Origin: Acidimicrobiales bacterium
GTDB lineage: Bacteria > Actinomycetota > Acidimicrobiia > Acidimicrobiales > JABEUL01
NCBI GenBank assembly: GCA_027451605.1
Contig: DAIDJA010000046.1
Coordinates: forward strand, 1 to 9,553
Length of the DNA: 9,553 bases
Direction of reading: 5' to 3'
Made by a program: the position numbers and the translations under genes. How positions within the stretch are numbered: the stretch's first letter is position 1; each line of letters starts with the position of its first letter. The notes beneath the pieces are model-generated. The model saw only the letters and a program-made list of their open reading frames with translations. It ran no database searches and was not told where the DNA came from. Shown one piece after another: positions 1 through 7,095 of the stretch.

Positions 1-1806
1 CTTTATCCTAGTAATGGATCTGCTCCGATAATTAATATTTACCCTAATAACGTATTTACTGCAGATATTTCAAATCTTATTCCAGGTGTAAGTTATAGCT
101 ACTCGGTTACTGCAATGAACAGTGACGGTTCTGGAGTCCCATTTCTATCTTCATCATCTGTAGTCCCCTATACCGTACCTAATGCTCCTACCAATGTGGT
201 TGCTACTGCGTCAAATGCATCGGCTAACGTTACTTGGAATGCTCCTGTCAATAACGGTGGATCTGCTATCACCGGCTATAGCGTAACTCCGTATCAAAAC
301 GGAGTGGCACAAACCCCCGTTAACACTACGACTACTTCATTGGCCTTTACCAATACTTTGACTAACGGTGATTCTTATGTATTTGTAGTAACTGCCAACA
401 ATATTGCAGGTGCTTCAGTTTCATCGTTGCCTTCTAATGCGGTTACCCCAATTACCGTACCAAATGCCCCCACCAATGTGGTTGCCACTTCAATAGGTAA
501 TGACTCAGTTAACTTATCTTGGAGTGCTCCTGTTAATAACGGTGGATCCGCAATTACCGGCTACAGCGTGACATCTACACCTTCCGGGGTATCTTTAAGT
601 ACCACGGGTACATCAGTTACCATAGGTTCTTTAACTTCGGGAACCTCATATACCTTTACTATAACTGCCAATAACCAAAGCGGATCATCAACTCCTACAA
701 CTTCATCATCTGTTTTGGTGAAATCAGGATACTTTTATAGTTCATTGGCTTCCCCAGTCAGGGTATATGACACAAGATCTACATATAACTACAACGGTAA
801 GGGTCAAACCATGTCTTCTGGATCGGTTAATACCATCTCCTTTGTTGGATTTGTTCCAAGTAACGCTGTGGCTGTAGCAATTAATGTAACTGTTACAAAT
901 ACTACTTCAAGTTCTTATTTGACCTTATACCCCACAGGCGAGCCCCGTTCGCCTACTTCATCTTTGAACTGGACGACAGGTCAGACTATAGCAAATATGT
1001 CTGAGGTAAGATTGGGAGACAATCAGTCGATTAATGTCTTTAACTTCTCAGGCTCTGCTGATTTAGTCGTAGATCTTCAGGGATATTATTCAACGTCATC
1101 GACAAGCTCTTATGTGCCGATTGCCCCGGTTCGTATATTCGATTCCAGAAACTCGTCTCCAATCACTAAAAGTGCGGTGGTTTCTCTGCCGTCGGGGCTT
1201 CCTCCTAACCTTACTGATGCCGTTATTCAAGTTACGGGGATACAGCCTAATCTTCCTACATTTTTAACAGTTTACCCAGATTCAACAACTCAACCTTCAA
1301 CATCTAACTTAAACATGTCAACAGGTCAAATTCTGGGTAATCTTGTCATAGTGCCTGTCATAGACGGAAAAATAGATATTTCCAACTATCAGGGAACCGT
1401 AAATGTAGCAATAGACCTAATAGGATACTATGAAACAGGAGCGTCTAATCCAAATCTATTTCACCCGCTCAACCCAACCAGGATACTTGATACCCGACCA
1501 TATTCACCTGCCTATGGAACAGGACAGACCTTAGCTCCAAACGGAAGTATCTCAGTTAGCGTCGGAACTCCTTCCAATACTGTAACGGTAACAGGAAACT
1601 TAACTTCAGTAACTGCTAATGGACCCGGATTCTTAAATGTCGGAAACTCGCAAAATACCGCTACTTCTGACAATAACTTTGCCAACACTAACCCGGTTGC
1701 AAACTTTAGCTATCCTCAGGTATCTTCAAGTGGTCTAATTTATATCAATAATGGACCAATAGCAACTGTTAATGCCGTATTTGATATAACGGGATGGTTT
1801 GGATAG
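1..1806 (+). CDS. Secreted FN3 and actinobacterial repeat-domain surface protein (3' part)
   Basis: The reading frame is open from base 1, so the start and any signal peptide lie outside the window; 601 residues are visible, ending at TAG 1804-1806. An incomplete fibronectin type III domain covers about residues 1-57. Two full FN3 domains follow (about 60-152 and 154-240), each with the N-N-G-G-S-A-I-T-G-Y-S-V core. Three divergent repeats of about 115-120 residues then follow (about 243-365, 370-480, 484-601). Each opens with an R-x-x-D-T/S-R motif and closes with D-(L/I)-x-G-(Y/W)-(Y/F). The repeats resemble a beta-rich module common in secreted actinobacterial proteins. Ser, Thr, Asn and Val are abundant and Cys is absent, as in extracellular proteins. 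There is no LPXTG motif or C-terminal membrane segment, so the protein ends in the third repeat. An adhesive or cell-surface role is inferred; no catalytic domain is visible. Confidence 0.85.
   Translation, partial: LYPSNGSAPIINIYPNNVFTADISNLIPGVSYSYSVTAMNSDGSGVPFLSSSSVVPYTVPNAPTNVVATASNASANVTWNAPVNNGGSAITGYSVTPYQNGVAQTPVNTTTTSLAFTNTLTNGDSYVFVVTANNIAGASVSSLPSNAVTPITVPNAPTNVVATSIGNDSVNLSWSAPVNNGGSAITGYSVTSTPSGVSLSTTGTSVTIGSLTSGTSYTFTITANNQSGSSTPTTSSSVLVKSGYFYSSLASPVRVYDTRSTYNYNGKGQTMSSGSVNTISFVGFVPSNAVAVAINVTVTNTTSSSYLTLYPTGEPRSPTSSLNWTTGQTIANMSEVRLGDNQSINVFNFSGSADLVVDLQGYYSTSSTSSYVPIAPVRIFDSRNSSPITKSAVVSLPSGLPPNLTDAVIQVTGIQPNLPTFLTVYPDSTTQPSTSNLNMSTGQILGNLVIVPVIDGKIDISNYQGTVNVAIDLIGYYETGASNPNLFHPLNPTRILDTRPYSPAYGTGQTLAPNGSISVSVGTPSNTVTVTGNLTSVTANGPGFLNVGNSQNTATSDNNFANTNPVANFSYPQVSSSGLIYINNGPIATVNAVFDITGWFG
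175..720 (+). repeat. Tandem FN3-coding direct repeat, about 282-bp period
   Basis: Two adjacent FN3 units are similar at DNA level as well as protein level. CCAATGTGGTTG occurs at 191 and 473 (282 bp apart), and AATAACGGTGGATC occurs at 250 and 535 (285 bp apart, implying a one-codon indel). Most differences between matching stretches are at third codon positions, as expected after an in-frame domain duplication under protein-level selection. The preceding partial FN3 unit is much more divergent. Confidence 0.8.
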
Positions 1807-1970
1807 GAGTAGTCGAAAGGTTGTTAAATCCAAAAAGATTAGTATTGGACACCAAGTATTTATTTTGAGCTCATTAGATTTGTAGAGTTTTAAGTTATTG
1901 TGAAACGTGCTAATTTACGAATATCCTTAAATTCTTGAAGTGTTGTATTGTAAAAATAACCTAGAACCTG

Positions 1971-1999
1971 TTGCTTGAATTACATAAACTGCATATAAA
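1971..1999 (+). promoter_or_regulatory. Sigma-70-type promoter for the molybdoenzyme operon, leaderless geometry
   Basis: TTGCTT at 1971-1976 is followed by a 17-nt spacer and TATAAA at 1994-1999. Only 9 nt separate the -10 element from ATG 2009, and there is no Shine-Dalgarno sequence. Transcription would begin at or just before the start codon, giving a leaderless or nearly leaderless mRNA. This is predicted from sequence only. Confidence 0.5.
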
Positions 2000-2008
2000 C
2001 TTTACAGT

Positions 2009-2725
2009 ATGGCCGTTTACAATAAGGGCAGTTCATCTGTTCCTGTTGCTCGTCGCACTGTTCTTGGATTTGGAATATTGGGTGTTTTGGGGGTGCTTTT
2101 TGGGTCAAAACTTTCCAATCGTTTGAATGGACTATTTTCTGGTCTGTCACCAAATAATCCGCTTTCCAATTTACTACCCGGCGGAGCCGGTTTTGAGATC
2201 TATACTGTTGCAGGGTTTCCGGTTGAAAAGCCAGTACAATATCGTTTGGAAGTATCGGGATTAGTTAATACCTCATTGTCATTAACATATGAAGATCTTT
2301 TAAAATTACCTGTTACACATTTAACTAAAGATTTTCAATGTGTTACTGGTTGGAGAGTTCCGAATGTCAAGTGGAGCGGAGTCAGGTTATCGAATGTTTT
2401 AGAACTTGCGGGTTTGAAAGAAAATGCCAAGGCGGTACTTTTTAAATCATTTGACGGAGTTTATACTGAGAGCCTAACTTTAAATCAGGCAATGAGGTCT
2501 GACGTTATTGTTGCATACTCAATGTTGGGAGGACCGATCACTGAAGAACATGGTGGTCCGGTTAGGCTATATGTTGCACCGATGTATGGTTATAAGTCAA
2601 TAAAGTGGTTAGCTTCGATAGAAGTTGCCAAAGCGATAGTTCCCGGTTACTGGGAAAATCTGGGTTATGACCAAAATGCATGGATTGGGAGATCTAATGG
2701 ACGAACCGATCAACCGGTTGACTGA
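2009..2725 (+). CDS. Tat-exported sulfite-oxidase-family molybdopterin oxidoreductase
   Basis: The 238-residue protein has a twin-arginine pair (R15-R16-T-V-L-G) followed by a hydrophobic stretch (about 18-32). This fits a Tat signal; no clear A-x-A cleavage site is visible, so it may stay as a membrane anchor. After a Gly/Ser/Asn/Pro-rich linker, the sulfite-oxidase-type molybdopterin-binding domain covers about residues 62-215. The family's D-F-x-C-V-T-G-W motif supplies the predicted Mo-ligand cysteine, C111, and the later G-G-P-V-R-L and Y-G-Y-K-S-I-K-W motifs also fit. The length suits MsrP/YedY-like single-domain enzymes; the C-terminal dimerisation domain of animal sulfite oxidase is absent. 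It overlaps the cytochrome b gene by 29 bp, so the two are probably translationally coupled and act as catalytic subunit plus membrane electron carrier. The substrate (sulfite, methionine sulfoxide or another oxide) cannot be read from the sequence. Confidence 0.85.
   Translation: MAVYNKGSSSVPVARRTVLGFGILGVLGVLFGSKLSNRLNGLFSGLSPNNPLSNLLPGGAGFEIYTVAGFPVEKPVQYRLEVSGLVNTSLSLTYEDLLKLPVTHLTKDFQCVTGWRVPNVKWSGVRLSNVLELAGLKENAKAVLFKSFDGVYTESLTLNQAMRSDVIVAYSMLGGPITEEHGGPVRLYVAPMYGYKSIKWLASIEVAKAIVPGYWENLGYDQNAWIGRSNGRTDQPVD
2687..2691 (+). promoter_or_regulatory. Ribosome binding site fixing the cytochrome b start
   Basis: GGGAG lies inside the end of the molybdoenzyme gene, 5 nt before ATG 2697. It decides between this start and the in-frame ATG at 2667, and supports coupled translation of the pair. 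Confidence 0.65.
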
Positions 2726-3365
2726 AGATAACCCAGATTCTAGAGGCGATATACAGCGTTTTGATTCAGCTGAAAGACTGATTCACTGGACCACCGCTTT
2801 ACTCATGATATTATGTATCGGTTCCATTGTAGCTATCCAAATACCTTCTGCCATGGTATTTTTTGGTGGCAGAACCATCTTGAGGATTGCACATATTTTA
2901 ACCGGAATCTTATTGCCGGTTCCGTTGTGGCTGGGACTTGTACTTTCAAAAAACTCAAAATGTTTGAAAAAAGATCTATATTCTTTGGGGCACTTTACCA
3001 AAGAAGATTTTAAATGGATTAGATATTGGGGCAATAATAAGACCCTGAAATTAAAAAAATTTAATGGTGGTCAAAAAGCTAACTATTCATTCATCTCGGG
3101 TTCAGTAGTTGTAATGATTATCACAGGACTTGTAATGCAAAGTTTTAACCTTTTGCCTTTAAATTTGAGAATCGGAGCGACCTTTACCCATAAGTTATTT
3201 GCAATACTTATAGTAATTGTGTTGATTGGTCATATTTTCTATGCGGTGGGAAATCCGGAGTCACTTAAATCGATGATCACGCTTAAAGTTTCAAAAAAGT
3301 GGGCTACTATACACTGTAAGGACTGGGTGGTGGAGTCCGAAGACGATGATATGATATCCGACTAG
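2697..3365 (+). CDS. Membrane cytochrome b (formate dehydrogenase gamma / b561-like) subunit
   Basis: The protein has 222 residues and four predicted membrane spans (about 30-50, 61-83, 130-150, 162-185). Histidines sit where the family binds two b-type hemes: H30 (E-R-L-I-H-W), H66 (R-I-A-H), H165 (T-H-K) and H179 (I-G-H). The G-Q-K motif at 125-127 before span three is typical of the FdnI/HydC-like cytochrome b group. ATG 2697 is preferred because GGGAG at 2687-2691 lies 5 nt upstream. An in-frame ATG at 2667 lacks this spacing and would deepen the overlap with the molybdoenzyme. The subunit presumably passes electrons between the quinone pool and the exported molybdoenzyme. That is functionally like YedZ, but the GQK and histidine pattern points to another cytochrome family. 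The C terminus is acidic and probably cytoplasmic. Confidence 0.82.
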   Translation: MDEPINRLTEDNPDSRGDIQRFDSAERLIHWTTALLMILCIGSIVAIQIPSAMVFFGGRTILRIAHILTGILLPVPLWLGLVLSKNSKCLKKDLYSLGHFTKEDFKWIRYWGNNKTLKLKKFNGGQKANYSFISGSVVVMIITGLVMQSFNLLPLNLRIGATFTHKLFAILIVIVLIGHIFYAVGNPESLKSMITLKVSKKWATIHCKDWVVESEDDDMISD

Positions 3366-3371
3366 GTGAAT

Positions 3372-3827
3372 TTAGTTAACTATCGATTTGGATCGGCAAT
3401 TTTTACAAATTCCCGGAATGGCAAAATGTGACAGATCTGTTTTAAAACCAAATTTAAGTAGGAGCTCTTTTCCTACATTTTTGAACAGAGTTTGGGATAC
3501 GCTCTCTTCGGCATCACAGATCTGGCAAATTAAATGAATGTGCTCAATTGCCTTAATTTCATAGGTTGCCGGACCGTGCCCAAAGTGTGTGTGGGAGACT
3601 AAACCGTAGGATTCCAACTCTTCAAGTATTCGATAAATAGTTGATAAATTAATTTTGGGAATGGATGGCCTCATACTGTCACAGAGATTTTCTGCGGTCA
3701 GATGACCTTCTGCCTGTGAAAGAATGCTGATAGCCAATTTTTTTGCGGTTGTAATTCTCCCTCCCCGGGAGTGCACTTGAGCGATGTAATCTGCTTGTTC
3801 GTTAAAAGTTTGATTTCCTGTGTTCAT
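3372..3827 (-). CDS. Fur-family metal-responsive transcriptional regulator
   Basis: Starting from ATG 3827 gives 151 residues, normal for the family. The N-terminal winged helix (about 22-90) contains H42-L-T-A-E-N-L and the recognition-helix stretch N-L-S-T-I-Y-R-I-L. The C-terminal dimerisation domain has two CxxC pairs, C101/C104 and C141/C144, expected to hold structural zinc. Candidate sensory-site ligands are all present: H42, E90, H96 and H98. E107/E108 and H134 could form the second regulatory site. This argues for a functional sensor, but the ligands do not distinguish Fur (iron), Zur (zinc) and PerR (peroxide). A TTG at 3848 would add seven residues. ATG is preferred because a -10-like element lies between the two. 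The gene converges on the cytochrome b gene with a 6-bp gap and may be transcribed independently of ahcY upstream. Confidence 0.85.
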   Translation of the reverse strand: MNTGNQTFNEQADYIAQVHSRGGRITTAKKLAISILSQAEGHLTAENLCDSMRPSIPKINLSTIYRILEELESYGLVSHTHFGHGPATYEIKAIEHIHLICQICDAEESVSQTLFKNVGKELLLKFGFKTDLSHFAIPGICKNCRSKSIVN

Positions 3828-3835
3828 ATCACTCA

Positions 3836-3864
3836 ATTTTAGGGCCAATATTAAGTTTTGTGAT
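3836..3864 (-). promoter_or_regulatory. Candidate promoter of the Fur-family gene, leaderless geometry
   Basis: On the minus strand ATCACA (3864-3859) is followed by a 17-nt spacer and TAAAAT (3841-3836). The -10 element ends 8 nt before ATG 3827, which would give a leaderless transcript and exclude the TTG at 3848 as the start. Matches to consensus are 4/6 and 5/6. Confidence 0.35.
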
Positions 3865-4027
3865 GTGAATTTAGAATTGGCTTGAAACTATTACTACTAT
3901 TTGTTTCCGCTGACAATAAAGCTTTTGATGACTTGTCCGACCACAAGATAATATATTAGTTATTTATTCGTTTTCCTTGTCTGGAAAAGTTTGAAGGATC
4001 GGTTTTTAGCCTATTAAATCCGTGAGC
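3849..4027. other. Intergenic region between ahcY and the Fur-family gene
   Basis: This AT-rich spacer downstream of ahcY contains two small perfect inverted repeats: CTTGT/ACAAG at 3932-3947 (6-nt loop) and TTTTCC/GGAAAA at 3971-3988 (6-nt loop). Neither is followed by a T-run on the minus strand, so no convincing intrinsic terminator for ahcY is visible. No small gene is supported, and I do not recognise a Fur box. Confidence 0.4.
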
Positions 4028-5524
<1,497 letters not shown>

Positions 5525-5600
5525 TTATATATTTTAGCAAAGCATTTCATTAGTTCAGTTGGTTAGTTATAATAAGTGAATCAAAGGTAATCACCTAATT

Positions 5601-5629
5601 TTTATAGCGCCTTACCGTTTTTAGGTTAA
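5601..5629 (-). promoter_or_regulatory. Candidate ahcY promoter
   Basis: Read on the minus strand, TTAACC (5629-5624), a 17-nt spacer and TATAAA (5606-5601) form a sigma-70-like pair. It would give a leader of roughly 130 nt before the ahcY ribosome binding site. Other AT-rich -10-like strings lie closer to the gene, so the call is tentative. Confidence 0.3.
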
Positions 5630-5726
5630 TTAATTAGAACAAATAAAGATTGCTACAGGTAAGCGATGCACTATAGCGGTGGGTAACTTATGAATCCACA
5701 TTCACGGCGATTTTGAATTGGACTTT

Positions 5727-5755
5727 TTGGGTTGACTGTACTAATTATATATAGT
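5727..5755 (+). promoter_or_regulatory. Candidate promoter of the acyl-CoA dehydrogenase gene
   Basis: TTGGGT (5727-5732), a 17-nt spacer and TATAGT (5750-5755) predict transcription from about 5762. The short leader carries a strong ribosome binding site, GGAGGA at 5772-5777, 3 nt before ATG 5781. An overlapping TTGACT at 5732 is a better -35 match but is only 12 nt from TATAGT. Confidence 0.4.
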
Positions 5756-5780
5756 AAGTAAAACGTATTTTGGAGGAAGT

Positions 5781-7031
5781 ATGCACAGATGGTCAGATGA
5801 TCAGCTCATGATTAAAGATGCCGTAGCAAGATTTGTCGCAAGTGAAATTGAGCCACATAGGGATGAACTTGAACACGGAGATATGCCGCCGTATGAAATT
5901 ATTAAGAAACTTATAGGAATTTTTGGCATGGATAGCATGGCTGAAGATAGGTTTAATAGGCGATTGGAGCGTGAAAAAAAGATCCTTTCGGGTGAACTTC
6001 AGGAAACTTCAGACGAATCGGCAGCCGAAAAAAGAGGCGACGGCGGTGCTGCTGCGATGACATTAATTCCGATAATTGAAATTTGTAAAGTCTGTCCCGG
6101 AATTGTAACGGCGATGGGAGTTAGTTTGGGTCTTGCAGCCGGAACTGTAATGTCAAGAGGAACAATAGAACAGAAGGAACGCTGGGGACTGGATCTTCTG
6201 ACTTTTAGAAAAGTGGGAGCTTGGGCAATTACGGAACCCAACTCAGGTTCTGACGCCTTGGGGGGAATGATTTCCACCGCCAAAAGAGACGGTGACGAGT
6301 ACATTCTTAACGGAAATAAAACTTTTATTACAAACGGACCCTATGCAGACACAATTATCTTTTATGCGAAACTTGATGACGGATCAGATACTCCAATGAG
6401 ACAACGAAAAGTCCTTACATTTATTTTGGATAAAGGCATGTCGGGTTTGGAGCAATCCAAACCTTTTAGAAAGATGGGGCTACATTCTTCTCCTACCGGA
6501 GAACTTTTTTTGACAGACGTAAGAGTGGGTAAGGACCGCCTTCTTTCCGGAAGCGAAGAGGAGAAAGGCGGCGGCGGGCGTCAAAGCGCAAAAGATAATT
6601 TTGTCGCGGAGAGATCCGGCGTGGCCGCTATGTCATTAGGCGTGATCGAAGAATGTCTAAAGATATCGGTAAACTATGCAAAAGAGCGAAAACTTTGGGG
6701 TAAACCAATCTCGGAGTTTCAGTTGGTTCAGATGAAATTGGCAAAGATGGAGGTTGCAAGGTTAAATGTTGAAAACCTCGTATTTCGTCATATAGAGATG
6801 CAGGAGCAGGGTGAGTCGTTGACTCTTGGGGAAGCATCGGCGATGAAATTGTATTCTGCTCAAGCTGCTACCGAGGTAGCTTTAGAGGCTGTGCAACTAT
6901 TGGGAGGTAATGGTTATATGGCTGAATATCGGGTTGAACAACTTGCCAGAGATGCTAAGGTTTTCCAAATTTATGCGGGAACTGATGAGATTCAGATGAC
7001 TCATATTGCAAAAGATCTATTGACGAGGTAA
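5781..7031 (+). CDS. Acyl-CoA dehydrogenase, helix-G catalytic-base type
   Basis: The 416-residue FAD flavoprotein has the normal family architecture: an N-terminal helical domain, a middle beta-barrel (A-W-A-I-T-E-P-N-S-G-S-D and F-I-T-N-G-P-Y-A-D) and a C-terminal four-helix bundle (about 275-416). The bundle contains R-K-L-W-G-K-P-I-S-E-F-Q, Q-L-L-G-G-N-G-Y and Y-A-G-T-D-E-I. It should catalyse alpha,beta-dehydrogenation of an acyl-CoA, passing electrons to electron-transfer flavoprotein. The residue usually catalytic in medium- and short-chain enzymes (Y-E-G-T) is alanine here (A399). E277 in A-E-R-S-G aligns with the helix-G catalytic glutamate of isovaleryl-CoA dehydrogenase, so activity is likely kept, perhaps on branched acyl groups. 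Two hydrophilic insertions (about 66-90 and 256-274) look like extra loops. The strong GGAGGA upstream supports the start. It precedes the PLP-enzyme gene by 64 bp. Confidence 0.9.
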   Translation: MHRWSDDQLMIKDAVARFVASEIEPHRDELEHGDMPPYEIIKKLIGIFGMDSMAEDRFNRRLEREKKILSGELQETSDESAAEKRGDGGAAAMTLIPIIEICKVCPGIVTAMGVSLGLAAGTVMSRGTIEQKERWGLDLLTFRKVGAWAITEPNSGSDALGGMISTAKRDGDEYILNGNKTFITNGPYADTIIFYAKLDDGSDTPMRQRKVLTFILDKGMSGLEQSKPFRKMGLHSSPTGELFLTDVRVGKDRLLSGSEEEKGGGGRQSAKDNFVAERSGVAAMSLGVIEECLKISVNYAKERKLWGKPISEFQLVQMKLAKMEVARLNVENLVFRHIEMQEQGESLTLGEASAMKLYSAQAATEVALEAVQLLGGNGYMAEYRVEQLARDAKVFQIYAGTDEIQMTHIAKDLLTR

Positions 7032-7058
7032 ATGTAGTTGTAGGTGTGAAGGTCTGAC

Positions 7059-7070
7059 TTTGTTAACAAA
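7059..7070. promoter_or_regulatory. Perfect 12-bp palindrome overlapping a -35 element
   Basis: TTTGTTAACAAA is a perfect inverted repeat lying in the 64-bp gap before the PLP-enzyme gene and overlapping the predicted -35 hexamer (7060-7065). Its position suits a repressor operator, but no cognate regulator is identifiable and an AT-rich palindrome of this length can arise by chance. Confidence 0.3.
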
Positions 7071-7089
7071 ATAAAATATCGGTTAATAT
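7060..7089 (+). promoter_or_regulatory. Candidate promoter of the PLP-enzyme gene, leaderless geometry
   Basis: TTGTTA (7060-7065), an 18-nt spacer and TAATAT (7084-7089) lie directly before the gene. Only 6 nt separate the -10 element from ATG 7096 and no Shine-Dalgarno sequence is present. Transcription would start at the ATG. If real, the gene can be expressed independently of the upstream acyl-CoA dehydrogenase. Confidence 0.4.
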
Positions 7090-7095
7090 GTAAGT

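Noticed and set aside
175..720. Repeats as a CRISPR or mobile element
   Set aside because: The repeats are in-frame FN3 domains about 282 bp long with synonymous differences, with no spacers or terminal inverted repeats.
1829..1849. TCCAA/TTGGA hairpin after the surface-protein gene as a terminator
   Set aside because: Only five pairs around an 11-nt loop with no T-tract; easily a chance match in AT-rich DNA.
2667..2696. Earlier in-frame ATG for the cytochrome b gene
   Set aside because: ATG 2697 has GGGAG 5 nt upstream; the earlier start would add ten unconserved residues and deepen the overlap to 59 bp.
3828..3848. TTG start adding seven residues to the Fur-family protein
   Set aside because: A -10-like element lies between the TTG and the ATG, no ribosome site precedes the TTG, and the added residues fall outside the winged-helix domain.
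5999..6304. Minus-strand open frame inside the acyl-CoA dehydrogenase gene
   Set aside because: It is a shadow of a well-supported coding sequence, with no start signal and no domain.
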